A stretch of DNA of 64,000 nt. Source: Candidatus Kryptoniota bacterium. Lineage in GTDB: Bacteria > Bacteroidota > Ignavibacteria > Kryptoniales > Kryptoniaceae. A program made the translations under genes and the position numbers. Position 1 is the first letter of the stretch. Every line of letters begins with the position of its first letter. Location of the stretch: the NCBI GenBank assembly GCA_938074445.1, contig CALJEK010000001.1, positions 62,001 through 126,000 on the forward strand, read 5' to 3'. Positions 25,849-35,433 of this stretch are shown in pieces. The notes beneath the pieces were generated by a model that saw only the letters and a list, made by a program, of their open reading frames with translations, ran no database searches and was not told the origin of the DNA.

Positions 25849-26955
25849 TTATTTCTTCACCTTGTAAAGAACCGCGGGCGGATTTTCCGAAACAGCAATA
25901 GGTTCAAGGAATGAGGGTGGGGAATTATAATTGAAAAGGTTTTCAAAGTCTTTTCTGAAATAATACTCAATCCAACTGTAGTAAAGATATGATGCGTTTA
26001 AATTCTTGAGCTCGTTGTAAAGTTGCTCGTAATTATTCACAAGCGGAAAAGGTTTGAACTCCATATTTAGATAATAAGCAACATTAGGTTTTCTTGCCAC
26101 GATGATTTTCCCTTTTTCTGAATCCCCAAATTTTGATTTGAATTGATCTCTTATGTAAAGAATGTCAAATGGTTGATTTTCAATGTCTCTCTTCAACATC
26201 TGCGAAATTTTAGGGATGGAAATGAGGTTAAAAATTACAAAAATAATTATCCACCCAAATTTAGCATGCTCCACTTTCTTCAAATTGATGATATAGTAAC
26301 AAATCGAAAGATAAGCGGGCAGAAGATACATTGAAAATCTTTCGCTGTAAAAAACGAAAACCAAAACAAAAAAGAATGTTAAATTTTGGGCAAGATATGC
26401 AAGCTTTATATTGTCAATTCCCCGGCTTATTAGCAAAATTAAACCGATAACGAATAAAATTGCAAATTGCCATCCGCAAAGCTGTGTGAGATCGCGCCAA
26501 AAGTGATCAATAAAATTTAAAATTGCTTTTTCGATGAAAAGTCCTGGGTCGCGCAGAAAGACATCGGCGAAGGATTTATATTCCTTTGACGCATCAAACC
26601 AGAAATTATCCCACGGTATTTTCCCTTTCGCGTACATTTCGTAAGCGATGTTAAGGTAGTTGCGGTTATAGAAGAACTCCCCACGTTTTATGTAAGAATA
26701 AATTGACCATGGCACAAGGAACAAAAAGTATCCGAAGAGGGCAAGAGCAGATTTTAAAATCCCGCTTTTTAAATTCTTGTTGTTCAAAATCAAAATCATC
26801 AATGGCAAGCCAACAATGAGGGAAATCCCGTTATATCGCGTCAAATATGCATACCCCCCAGCTAAACCGGAAAGGAAAAGCAATGTAATCTTATTTTTTA
26901 AGACCCCTACGATCGCGGAAAACACAGCAAATGAAACAAGAAAATTGAAGAACAT
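25849..26955 (-). CDS. Membrane glycosyltransferase, C-terminal part of frameshifted gene
   Basis: This 368-residue frame has about eight transmembrane segments (for example SGLAGGYAYLTRYNGISLIVGLPLMIL and WQFAILFVIGLILLI) and resembles GT39/ArnT/PMT-type polyprenol-phosphate sugar transferases. The tract upstream of its first ATG stays open and encodes LTLILNPTFLRYSYVCGTD, a typical mid-protein segment of this family. The preceding part of the protein is in another frame at 27009-27389. Inserting one A in the A5 run (27030-27034, read as T5 on the plus strand) rejoins the two into about 513 residues. So this is the C-terminal part of one gene that is frameshifted, either truly or by sequencing error. 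Confidence 0.7.
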   Translation of the reverse strand: MFFNFLVSFAVFSAIVGVLKNKITLLFLSGLAGGYAYLTRYNGISLIVGLPLMILILNNKNLKSGILKSALALFGYFLFLVPWSIYSYIKRGEFFYNRNYLNIAYEMYAKGKIPWDNFWFDASKEYKSFADVFLRDPGLFIEKAILNFIDHFWRDLTQLCGWQFAILFVIGLILLISRGIDNIKLAYLAQNLTFFFVLVFVFYSERFSMYLLPAYLSICYYIINLKKVEHAKFGWIIIFVIFNLISIPKISQMLKRDIENQPFDILYIRDQFKSKFGDSEKGKIIVARKPNVAYYLNMEFKPFPLVNNYEQLYNELKNLNASYLYYSWIEYYFRKDFENLFNYNSPPSFLEPIAVSENPPAVLYKVKK

Positions 26956-27008
26956 ATCTGTCCCACAAACATAGGAATATCTTAGAAAAGTCGGGTTTAA
27001 AATTAAGG

Positions 27009-27389
27009 TTAGGGAAGAAAGAAAAGCGATTTTTCATCAAAAACTTTTTCTAATATTTTAAAGCTCATCAATATAACAAGGGCAGAGGAGAGCGCAGAAA
27101 TTATTAAACCAGCCTTGAATAAATCAGAGGTAAGCAACGATAGAATTGCAACTACTGCTGGATATCCAGGACCGCGAAATTCTCCTATATTTATGATGCC
27201 TTTTAGAATGTTTTTTGCTTCAATTGCGTAGTCCCAGAAAAAATCCGTTTCTATATCATAGTTTCCAACTTTCCTATACCCAAGTGAAAAACTTAGCACA
27301 GCGACAAAATAAACAAATGAAACTATAAGAATAATCTTGCTAAGGTTGAATTTTCGAGCTTTGGTTTCCCTTTTTAGCTTTTTCATCAA
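27009..27389 (-). CDS. Membrane glycosyltransferase, N-terminal part of frameshifted gene
   Basis: A 126-residue frame with a first transmembrane helix (LSKIILIVSFVYFVAVLSFSL) and the luminal DIETDFFWDYAIEAKNIL...GEFRGPGYPAVVAIL segment. The Asp/Glu after the first helix and the R-G-P-G-Y-P motif resemble the catalytic loop region of GT39/GT83 sugar transferases (P-P-x-Y or G-P-x-Y-P patterns). It ends prematurely at KSLFFLP; one base added to the A5 run at 27030-27034 continues into the downstream frame (DEKIAFLSSLTLILNPTF). Alone this piece cannot be active. It diverges from the GH31 glycosidase gene. Confidence 0.65.
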   Translation of the reverse strand: MMKKLKRETKARKFNLSKIILIVSFVYFVAVLSFSLGYRKVGNYDIETDFFWDYAIEAKNILKGIINIGEFRGPGYPAVVAILSLLTSDLFKAGLIISALSSALVILMSFKILEKVFDEKSLFFLP

Positions 27390-27411
27390 AAAGGCATCCT
27401 TGCTTTTCAGT

Positions 27412-27427
27412 TTTAAATTAATTTAAA
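27412..27427. repeat. 16-bp perfect AT palindrome in divergent promoter region
   Basis: TTTAAATTAATTTAAA is a perfect palindrome located between the divergent membrane glycosyltransferase and GH31 glycosidase genes (gap of 87 bases). Its position would suit an operator for both genes, but an AT-only palindrome of this size can arise by chance in this AT-rich DNA. Confidence 0.3.
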
Positions 27428-27476
27428 TTAAAGCAGGCAAAACTTCAAGACTTGCGCAAACAAAAATGCAGACAAA

Positions 27477-30191
27477 ATGCTTAAAAAACTTCTCTTAACC
27501 TTGTTCCTACCAACACTTACCTTTACCCAAATAAACTTTCTTCAAAATTACACGAGACATGTTGCAACGGACAGCACCGTCAGATTCTATGCAGGGGTGT
27601 GTGCAGTTGAGTTTAAGTTCATCCGAGCCGATATCGTGAAGGTTACCTTGTTTGAAGATTCAAGTAACATAGTTGAAGATATAAGCCCAGTTGTGATTCA
27701 AAGTTGTAATAGTGTGAGGTGGAGTTTGAGCGATGTCAATAGCAGTTTTTTCATTGAAACAGATTCAATTTTAATTCGGGTTGATAAATTCCCTTTGAGA
27801 ATTTATTATTACGACAAAGTCGGAAAACTTTTGTTAAAAGAGAGGAATTTAGGAGGATTTGGTTACAGCGGTAAGGAGAAATATGTCTTTTTTGAAATTC
27901 AACAGGATGAACATTTTTACGGACTTGGCCAGAAAGGCATTGATATTGACAGAAGGGGATATGCATTCAGCACATATAATCAGCATACAGGCGGTTATGA
28001 AACACCTTTAAAAACTATGCAGATAAATGTTCCATTTGTTCATTCAAATTATAACTACGGTTTATATTTCGATGTAACTTTCCCTGGCTATTTTGATTTT
28101 GGGGTTTCCATTCAATCTGTCTGGTATTACAAAGTTGAAGACGGGCAGATGAATTATTACTTTATTTATACATCTTCGATGAGCGAAATACTTGAGAAAT
28201 ATTTTTGGCTTACTGGATTTCCTCCTATTCCTCCAAAGTGGGCTTTTGGTTTTTTACAAAGCAAATTTGGATACAGAAACCAGACGGAAGCTGAAAACGT
28301 TGTCAACACATTCCTGCAGAGGAATATTCCGCTGGACGGGTTAATTCTTGATCTTTATTGGTTCGGTTGGGGCAAAATGGGGAATATGACCTGGGATTTG
28401 AGCAACTGGTCTGATCCTGTTAAGATGATGTCGGATTTTAAGAAGCTTGGAGTTAAGACGATTTTGATCTCTGAACCTTATATAAATCTTTCTTCGATTA
28501 ACTATTCATTTGCTGATAAAAGTGGTTTTTTTGCATTTGATTCGACTGGAAAAACTTATATTTTTCAAAATTTTTGGGCTACACCCTCATCCTTGCTTGA
28601 CTTGACAAATCCATCTGCGCAATTGTGGTGGTGGGAAAAATATAAAAATCTTTTAAATGAAGGGGTTGATGGATTTTGGACTGACCTTGGGGAACCGGAA
28701 AATCATCCTGACTTCTTAAAACACTGGCTTGGAAGCGCAAGAAAAGTTCATAACATTTACAATTTTCTATGGGCGAAAACTTTATATGATGGCTATAAAA
28801 ATGATTTTCCTGACAAAAGAATTTTCAATTTAACAAGATCTGGATTTGCGGGAATTCAACGCTTTGGAGCTATTACATGGTCTGGAGATGTGCGAAAAAG
28901 TTTTAATGGACTTAAAGTTCAAATACCAATGTTGATCGGAATGGTGATGTCGGGTATACCTTATCATAATTCGGATATTGGCGGGTTTACGGGTGGGACG
29001 ACGACACCAGAGTTATATGTTAGATGGATTCAATTTGGAACTTTTTGTCCTGTTATGCGCCCTCATGGTCATGAACAGCCCCTTGAGCCGTGGGCTTTTG
29101 GCGAGGATGTTGAAAAAATAGTTAAAAACTACATTGAGCTTAGATATCGCTTAATACCCTATATTTACACCTACGCCTATAAAACATGGAAGTATGGCAA
29201 AACGCTTATAAAACCTCTTGTGTATGCGTTTCCGAATGACAAAAATGTTTACAACTTAAGTTATGAATATCTTTTCGGTGATTTCATTCTTGTTTCACCT
29301 GTGTTCGTCTCTGGACAGAGGGTAAAAGATGTTTATTTGCCGGAGGGATATTCGTGGGTTAATTTTTGGACGGGCGAAGTTTACACAGGTGGTAAAACGA
29401 TTCAAGTTAATGCGCCACTTGAACAAATACCTTTATTTATTAAAGTCCCATCGATAATTCCAATGGCTAAAGTGAAAAGATATGTCGATGAATCACCAGA
29501 TGATACGCTTTTGGTTGAGGTTTATCCTGGGGATGTTGATTTTGAACTTTATGAAGATGATGGGAAAACGCTTGGATATGAAAGGGGGGAATTTTCAGTA
29601 ACTCAAATCAAGTGTAGAAAATATAGCGATGAAATTAAGCTTTACATAAGAGAAGCAAGCGGAAGATTTGTCGGTCAGGTTGATAAAAGATGTTGGATTT
29701 TAAAGTTTAATCTTGTCGGAACTTTTGATTCTATTAAAGTAAATGGCGTCAAAGTTAAGGTTATCGGTGATTCTTTGAAATTTTTAACGGATTCGGTCTC
29801 AGCATTGTTTGACTCAAATAGAAAAATCGTCTATGTGAAGTTATGTTCAGATGTTTCGGCGTGGGTTGAAGTTAACATATATGGTGCGGAGGTTGTTGTG
29901 GGCGCAGAAAATTTTAAAAGCGAAGAGTTTGGGTTTGAGCTTTATCAAAACTACCCCAATCCATTCAATCCAGAGACAACTATAGAGTTTGAGATTTCGT
30001 ATAGCGCGAGGGTTAAACTTTTAGTTCACGATTTGCTCGGTCGCGTTGTTCAAAATTTTGATTTCGGTGAGATGCCGTCTGGAAGACATAAGATAAAATT
30101 TTATTCCGGTGAGATGCCGTCGGGGGTATATCTTTACACACTTCAAGCTGATAGTTTTTCTAAAACGAGAAAAATGGTTGTTTTAAAATGA
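27477..30191 (+). CDS. Secreted GH31 alpha-glycosidase with T9SS sorting domain
   Basis: A 904-residue exported enzyme. A signal peptide (residues 1-18) precedes a family 31 N-terminal beta-sandwich, then the catalytic barrel. The nucleophile lies in GFWTDLGEPE (D403), the acid/base in TWSGD (D471), and HNSDIGGF is at 497-504, all standard for GH31, whose members are mostly alpha-glucosidases or alpha-xylosidases. The C-terminal 85 residues are a type IX secretion sorting domain: YQNYPNPFNPETTIEFEI, LLGRVVQ, SGVYLYTLQ and KMVVLK. The protein is therefore probably released or surface-anchored and degrades external glycans. Substrate is not deducible. Confidence 0.93.
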   Translation: MLKKLLLTLFLPTLTFTQINFLQNYTRHVATDSTVRFYAGVCAVEFKFIRADIVKVTLFEDSSNIVEDISPVVIQSCNSVRWSLSDVNSSFFIETDSILIRVDKFPLRIYYYDKVGKLLLKERNLGGFGYSGKEKYVFFEIQQDEHFYGLGQKGIDIDRRGYAFSTYNQHTGGYETPLKTMQINVPFVHSNYNYGLYFDVTFPGYFDFGVSIQSVWYYKVEDGQMNYYFIYTSSMSEILEKYFWLTGFPPIPPKWAFGFLQSKFGYRNQTEAENVVNTFLQRNIPLDGLILDLYWFGWGKMGNMTWDLSNWSDPVKMMSDFKKLGVKTILISEPYINLSSINYSFADKSGFFAFDSTGKTYIFQNFWATPSSLLDLTNPSAQLWWWEKYKNLLNEGVDGFWTDLGEPENHPDFLKHWLGSARKVHNIYNFLWAKTLYDGYKNDFPDKRIFNLTRSGFAGIQRFGAITWSGDVRKSFNGLKVQIPMLIGMVMSGIPYHNSDIGGFTGGTTTPELYVRWIQFGTFCPVMRPHGHEQPLEPWAFGEDVEKIVKNYIELRYRLIPYIYTYAYKTWKYGKTLIKPLVYAFPNDKNVYNLSYEYLFGDFILVSPVFVSGQRVKDVYLPEGYSWVNFWTGEVYTGGKTIQVNAPLEQIPLFIKVPSIIPMAKVKRYVDESPDDTLLVEVYPGDVDFELYEDDGKTLGYERGEFSVTQIKCRKYSDEIKLYIREASGRFVGQVDKRCWILKFNLVGTFDSIKVNGVKVKVIGDSLKFLTDSVSALFDSNRKIVYVKLCSDVSAWVEVNIYGAEVVVGAENFKSEEFGFELYQNYPNPFNPETTIEFEISYSARVKLLVHDLLGRVVQNFDFGEMPSGRHKIKFYSGEMPSGVYLYTLQADSFSKTRKMVVLK

Positions 30192-30324
30192 AAGTTTTTC
30201 GGGAACGGGGTTAAGTTTTAGTTTGAATTTTAGTAAAATTTGGTGCAAATTGATTTAGGAACAAAAAGAATTGAAAAACGATTTAAATTTTTAGAGCAAA
30301 TAAAAAATTCGGAGGCGTTTTAAA

Positions 30325-33300
30325 ATGAAGCGTTTTTTTGCGCATTTCGTTTTGCTTTTAGTTCTGATTTCGGTGGGGCTTGCCCAGCAGGGTCCCTTTG
30401 GGAAAAATAAGGTTCAGTATAAGGATTTTACGTGGTATTTTATACGAACTGACCATTTTGATATTTATTTCACTGATGGTGGATATGAACTTGCTGAGTA
30501 TACTGCAAAGGTGGCGGAAGATGCCTATGTTAAAATAAGCAAGTTGTTGAGGTATGAAATCATTAATCGCATCCCAATAGTTGTTTATAATTCTCACAAC
30601 GACTTTCAGCAGACAAATGTGGTAGCTGAATACCTTGAGGAAGGGATAGGTGGAGTGACGGAGTTGTTCAAAAACAGGGTTGTTGTTCCATTTGAAGGTT
30701 CGTATAGACAATTTCGCCATGTGATACACCATGAGCTTGTCCACGCCGTGATGAATGATATGTTTTATGGGGGTTCGTTACAAGCTGCTTTGATAAATAA
30801 TATTCAACTTCAATTGCCAATGTGGATTGTTGAGGGGTTGCCTGAATTTTCTGCATTGCGATGGGATACTAATTCTGATATGTTTATGCGCGATGCAACT
30901 GTTAGCAATTATCTTCCGCCAATAGAATATCTTGATGGTTATTTTGCTTATAGGGGTGGTCAATCGGTTTTTTGGTATATTTCGAGAAAGTATGGGGATG
31001 AGAAAATTGGAGAGATTATAAATAGAATTAGGGGTTTAAGAAGCGTTGAGGCTGGTATAAAAAGTTCACTTGGAATATCTTTGAAAGAACTTTCTGATAG
31101 ATGGGTAAAAGAGCAAAAGAAGTTATATTGGGCTGACTTTTCAAAGAGAGAGGCTCCTGATGAATTTGCTAAACGGTTAACGGATCACACTAAAAAGAAC
31201 AACTTCTATAATACAAGTCCAGCTATTTCTCCAACAGGCGATAAAATTGCTTTTATCTCTGATAGGGATGATTATTTTGACGTTTTCATAATGTCCGCAA
31301 TTGATGGTAGGATAATAAAAAAGATTGTAAAGGGGAACAGGACTAAAAATTTTGAAGAGCTTCATCTGCTAACGCCCGGGTTGACATGGTCTCCTGACGG
31401 GAATAAAATAGCTCTTGCGGTTAAAAGTGGTGATCGTGATGCAATTTTTATAATTGATGTTAAAACGGGGAAGCAACAAAAAATAACGTTTGACCTTGAA
31501 GGTATCTTCTCGGTTGATTGGTCGAGGGATGGAACAAAGCTTGCTTTTGTGGGATTAAAGCATGGACAGTCAGATATTTATGTCTATGACCTTTCAAATA
31601 AAACGCTTGTTAATCTAACTGATGACATCTTCAGTGATGCAGATCCGACTTGGTCTCCGGATGGGAAATTAATTTATTTCTCATCCGATAGAAAGGATTT
31701 TGTTTCAAAGGATATGATACCTCAAGATTTCAAAATGTATAATTTTGACCCCAATCAATATGACATTTATTCGGTTGATCTTGAAACCCATGAAATTAAG
31801 CGGATTACACATACCGAATATTGGGATGAGACATCACCGGTGGTTTCTCCTGATGGTAAAAAGATTTTGTTCATTTCAGACAGGAACGGGATTAACAATA
31901 TATACGAGAAAGACCTTACAACGGGGGTTGAAAGACCGCTGACTAATTCTTTAAGTGGTATTTATCAGTTGTCAATTACATACGATGGTTCAAAACTTGC
32001 GTTTGCATCCTTTTATAACGGTGGTTTTGATATTTTTCTTTTGCGTCAGCCGTTTGATAGGGATTTGAAGGTTAATGAACTTGAGCCGACAATTTTCGTC
32101 ACAGAGTTCCTTAAAGAGAAGGAAAGGGAATTTGCAAAGGCTAAAAGGGATAGCGAGATTGAGTCTTTGAGCAAAGTTGATTCATCTTCACTTCAACCCT
32201 ATGGAAGCGATATAAAAATCAATCTCCGACACTATATCTTTGCTGATATATTTAGACAGGATAGTTTAGCGATGTCAATTAAACCACACGCTGATTCTCT
32301 GAAACCGCTGGACAATCTCGATGAATCGGGTCGTTATAAGGTTTACAGATATAAAGTTAATTTTACGCCCGATTTAATTTATACAAATGCCAGTTATAGC
32401 ACTTTTTATGGTGTCCTGGGTGAAGCATTTATGATGTTTAGTGATATGCTTGGGAATCATCAAATTTATTTAATAACAAGCCTTGTGTTCGATCTTAAAA
32501 ATAGTGATTATGCGTTTGCTTACTTTTATCTTCCAAAGAGAATTAACTGGGGGATTGAGGCTTTTCATATAGCGAGATTTTTTGGGGTGGGAGATCAATA
32601 CTATCCTCTTTATTACAGATACAGATTATTCGGTGGGACATTGATGGGGTCTTATCCGATTGATAAGTTTAAGAGGATTGACTTTGGACTTGGCTATTAT
32701 AACGTAGTTGGTGAATATATTGATTTTCCAGAGATAGGTGAACGTTCGACTGTTTTGATGCCGTCATTGACTTATGTTCATGATAATTCCTTATGGCGCT
32801 ATATTTTCCCGTCAAATGGAGAAAGATATTATCTTTCTTTCTACGCAAGCCCGAAGCTTGGAGCAAGTGGAATTCAATTTTTGACTGGAATTTTTGATTA
32901 TAGAAAATATTTCAAATTGTGGACTAATTACAGCCTTGCCTTTAGACTTACGGCCGGGGGAAGCACGGGACAAAACAGACAAAGATTTATGCTTGGCGGA
33001 GTTGATACGTGGATAAACTGGGCTATTAAGAATGATTATATCCCGATTGAAAATACTGCTGACTTTTTCTTCTTTGAAGCTATCAGTGGTCCAATTGTTC
33101 CCCTTCGTGGTTATGTTTATAATGAGCAAAACGGTTCTAAGTTTGCACTTATGAATCTTGAGTTCAGATTTCCTTTGATAAGATATTTTATTGGTGGTGC
33201 TTTACCGCTTGCATTTAGAAATATAATGGGCGTTATCTTCGTTGATATGGGCTCTGCTTGGGATTCATGGAAATCATGGCGTGCGTTTTATGAGCCAAAT

Positions 33301-33462
33301 CCATTTACAGGTACTGTAACGAAAGATCTATTGATCGGGACAGGGTATGGTTTTAGAATTTATCTGTTTGGATTGCTTTTACGCATTGACATTGCATGGA
33401 GATTTAATTGGGCTTCGTTTTCAAAACCTGTCTATTACTTCTCCCTTGGACCAGATTATTGA
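30325..33462 (+). CDS. Metalloprotease/beta-propeller/outer-membrane barrel protein
   Basis: A 1045-residue exported protein of three parts. After a signal peptide (residues 1-20) comes a gluzincin-like peptidase domain with the zinc motif HELVH at 136-140 and the downstream Glu in WIVEGLPEF (E170). Residues about 290-590 form a TolB/PD40 beta-propeller of repeated 'ISPTGDKIAFISDRDDYFDVF', 'WSPDGKLIYFSSDRK' units. The rest, about 660-1045, is a predicted BamA/surface-antigen type beta-barrel ending in FSLGPDY. Such proteins are recurrent in Bacteroidota but their substrate is unknown. A good GGAGG site precedes the ATG. Confidence 0.85.
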   Translation: MKRFFAHFVLLLVLISVGLAQQGPFGKNKVQYKDFTWYFIRTDHFDIYFTDGGYELAEYTAKVAEDAYVKISKLLRYEIINRIPIVVYNSHNDFQQTNVVAEYLEEGIGGVTELFKNRVVVPFEGSYRQFRHVIHHELVHAVMNDMFYGGSLQAALINNIQLQLPMWIVEGLPEFSALRWDTNSDMFMRDATVSNYLPPIEYLDGYFAYRGGQSVFWYISRKYGDEKIGEIINRIRGLRSVEAGIKSSLGISLKELSDRWVKEQKKLYWADFSKREAPDEFAKRLTDHTKKNNFYNTSPAISPTGDKIAFISDRDDYFDVFIMSAIDGRIIKKIVKGNRTKNFEELHLLTPGLTWSPDGNKIALAVKSGDRDAIFIIDVKTGKQQKITFDLEGIFSVDWSRDGTKLAFVGLKHGQSDIYVYDLSNKTLVNLTDDIFSDADPTWSPDGKLIYFSSDRKDFVSKDMIPQDFKMYNFDPNQYDIYSVDLETHEIKRITHTEYWDETSPVVSPDGKKILFISDRNGINNIYEKDLTTGVERPLTNSLSGIYQLSITYDGSKLAFASFYNGGFDIFLLRQPFDRDLKVNELEPTIFVTEFLKEKEREFAKAKRDSEIESLSKVDSSSLQPYGSDIKINLRHYIFADIFRQDSLAMSIKPHADSLKPLDNLDESGRYKVYRYKVNFTPDLIYTNASYSTFYGVLGEAFMMFSDMLGNHQIYLITSLVFDLKNSDYAFAYFYLPKRINWGIEAFHIARFFGVGDQYYPLYYRYRLFGGTLMGSYPIDKFKRIDFGLGYYNVVGEYIDFPEIGERSTVLMPSLTYVHDNSLWRYIFPSNGERYYLSFYASPKLGASGIQFLTGIFDYRKYFKLWTNYSLAFRLTAGGSTGQNRQRFMLGGVDTWINWAIKNDYIPIENTADFFFFEAISGPIVPLRGYVYNEQNGSKFALMNLEFRFPLIRYFIGGALPLAFRNIMGVIFVDMGSAWDSWKSWRAFYEPNPFTGTVTKDLLIGTGYGFRIYLFGLLLRIDIAWRFNWASFSKPVYYFSLGPDY

Positions 33463-33515
33463 TTATATTGTTAAACGAGTTTACTTAACATAAAATTTTA
33501 TGGAGGTGGAAGATA

Positions 33516-33983
33516 ATGAAGCACCTAAAAGTGCACCTTATAATGCTTATCGTTCTACCTATTATTCTTCCCGCCCAATCCCTGAAGGAACGTTTAGATG
33601 AGTTTGATAACTCTTGTCGTAATGTGCGTGGATATGCTGGGGCTTTGAAAACAGAGGTCGAAAGGGAAAACGTAGTTATTATAGACGTTGCCCAAAAGTA
33701 TGTTAAAAAAATTGGAGAGTGTATGACTGATGTAAAGCAATCATATGCTAAACTTAAAGAGTCTTTTACCAAAGGACAGCTCGAACTTGTAAAGGGAAAT
33801 ATAGCATATCTTGATGAGTATTGTAAAAGGGCTGATTTGCACTATAAAAACCTAGCTGAGGAACTTAACAAATCAAACCCTAGGGCTGATAGGGTAAGGG
33901 AATTTTCAATCGCAATTTACAATGAGTTAAGAAAAGCAAGCCAAGAAGTTAGACTGATCCGTGAAAAATTGGGTGTGAAGTAA
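33516..33983 (+). CDS. Secreted helical protein of unknown function
   Basis: A 155-residue protein with a signal peptide (about residues 1-20, VHLIMLIVLPIILPAQ) followed by an all-helical, charged mature part of about 135 residues with three cysteines. No family recognised. The helices look like a small periplasmic bundle (KYVKKIGECMTDVKQSYAKLKESFTKGQLELVKGNIAYLDEYCKRADLHYKNLAEEL). A GGAGGTGG ribosome site precedes the ATG. It lies 53 bases after the barrel protein and 105 before the M28 peptidase, so it may be cotranscribed with either. Confidence 0.75.
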   Translation: MKHLKVHLIMLIVLPIILPAQSLKERLDEFDNSCRNVRGYAGALKTEVERENVVIIDVAQKYVKKIGECMTDVKQSYAKLKESFTKGQLELVKGNIAYLDEYCKRADLHYKNLAEELNKSNPRADRVREFSIAIYNELRKASQEVRLIREKLGVK

Positions 33984-34088
33984 ATGAGTTAAGACGGCTT
34001 CAAGGGGATAGTTTGTATAAATTTATCTGATTTTGGGGTTGATTTTTTGCTTGAAAATTTGTAAATAAACTAAAAAGTCAGTTTCAAA

Positions 34089-35432
34089 GTGAAGGTAAAA
34101 GTTTTTTTGATCTTTTTCATTTTCTCAGCCTCGTTATTTTCTCAACCAGTTATAAAACGAAATCCCACCGTTGTTGAAATAATTCAAAGGATTTCAGCGG
34201 ATAGCATTAAGAGAAATATTGAAAGGCTCGTAAATTTTCATACTCGTCATTCTCTTTCTGATACAACTAATCCAAATCGTGGTATCGGTGCAGCTCGTAG
34301 ATGGATCAAATCTGAGCTTGAAAGATATGGCAAGGAAAGTGGGGGTAGGTTGAAAGTTGAATTTGATGAGTTTATAGCGCCGATCGGTCCAAGGGTTCCA
34401 AAACCAACTAAAATGGCAAATGTTATTGCAACGCTTCCTGGGAAAATTTACAAGGATAAAGTTTATATTGTGAGCGCTCATTATGATTCAAGATCTGGTG
34501 ATGCGCTTGATTCAACTGGTTTTGCCCCAGGGGCAAACGATGATGGAAGTGGGACCTCAGCTGTTCTTGAACTTGCTCGAGTTTTGAGTAGATATGAATT
34601 TGATTTTACGATAATGTTTGTTTTGTTCGCTGGTGAAGAACAAGGTTTGCTTGGGAGTAGGCATCTTGCGAAAAAACTTAAAGATTCTGGAATTACAGTT
34701 CTTGGTGTTTTAAATAACGATATAATCGGAAACACGGAGGGAGGAAATGGAGTCGTAGATAACACACGTGTTAGAGTTTTTTCAGAGGGTTTACCAATTT
34801 CAAGAGATGAGAGCATGTTGCGATTAATAACACAAGTTGGGCTTGAAAATGACTCGCCCTCAAGACAACTTGCAAGGTATATCAAAGAGGTAGCGGAGAG
34901 ATATCTTGACAATTTTAAAGTTGAATTAGTTTTTAGACGCGATAGATTCTTGCGCGGTGGCGACCATACGCCATTCAATGAGCAAGGTTTCCCAGCTGTT
35001 AGAATAAGTGAAATGAATGAAAACTATTCAAGGCAACATCAAAATGTCAGGGTTGAGAAGGGTATAAAGTACGGTGATCTCCCTGAGTTTGTTGATTATG
35101 GATATTGTGCTAACATCACAAGGGCTAACGCAATTGTGCTCTATCATCTTGCAAACGCTCCTTTACCTCCGCAAAATCCGAAGATAAAAGTATCCGAGCT
35201 TGAATATGATACAACTTTGAAATGGGACTTAAACAGCGAAGATGACCTTATGGGTTATAATATCTGCATCAGGGAAACAACATCACCGTTGTGGGAGAGA
35301 AAAATTTTTGTTGGCAAGGTTAATGAGTTCACGTTGAAAAACATATCTAAAGATAACTTTATATTTGGGATTCAAGCGGTTGATCTCGATGGGAACGAAA
35401 GTTTAGTTGTTATACCTTTGCCTGAAAGATGA
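34089..35432 (+). CDS. Secreted M28-family zinc metallopeptidase
   Basis: A 447-residue exported aminopeptidase-like enzyme beginning with GTG and a signal peptide (residues 1-19). The M28 zinc ligands are visible: SAHYDSRSGD (His), GANDDGSGT (Asp), FAGEEQGLLGS (catalytic Glu and ligand Glu), LNNDIIG (Asp) and GGDHTPF (His). The last 80 residues form a fibronectin-III-like domain (YDTTLKWDLNSEDDLMGYNICIRE). It probably trims peptides in the periplasm or outside. Its stop is one base from the convergent XRE-cupin gene, with no terminator between. Confidence 0.9.
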   Translation: MKVKVFLIFFIFSASLFSQPVIKRNPTVVEIIQRISADSIKRNIERLVNFHTRHSLSDTTNPNRGIGAARRWIKSELERYGKESGGRLKVEFDEFIAPIGPRVPKPTKMANVIATLPGKIYKDKVYIVSAHYDSRSGDALDSTGFAPGANDDGSGTSAVLELARVLSRYEFDFTIMFVLFAGEEQGLLGSRHLAKKLKDSGITVLGVLNNDIIGNTEGGNGVVDNTRVRVFSEGLPISRDESMLRLITQVGLENDSPSRQLARYIKEVAERYLDNFKVELVFRRDRFLRGGDHTPFNEQGFPAVRISEMNENYSRQHQNVRVEKGIKYGDLPEFVDYGYCANITRANAIVLYHLANAPLPPQNPKIKVSELEYDTTLKWDLNSEDDLMGYNICIRETTSPLWERKIFVGKVNEFTLKNISKDNFIFGIQAVDLDGNESLVVIPLPER

Positions 35433-35433
35433 G

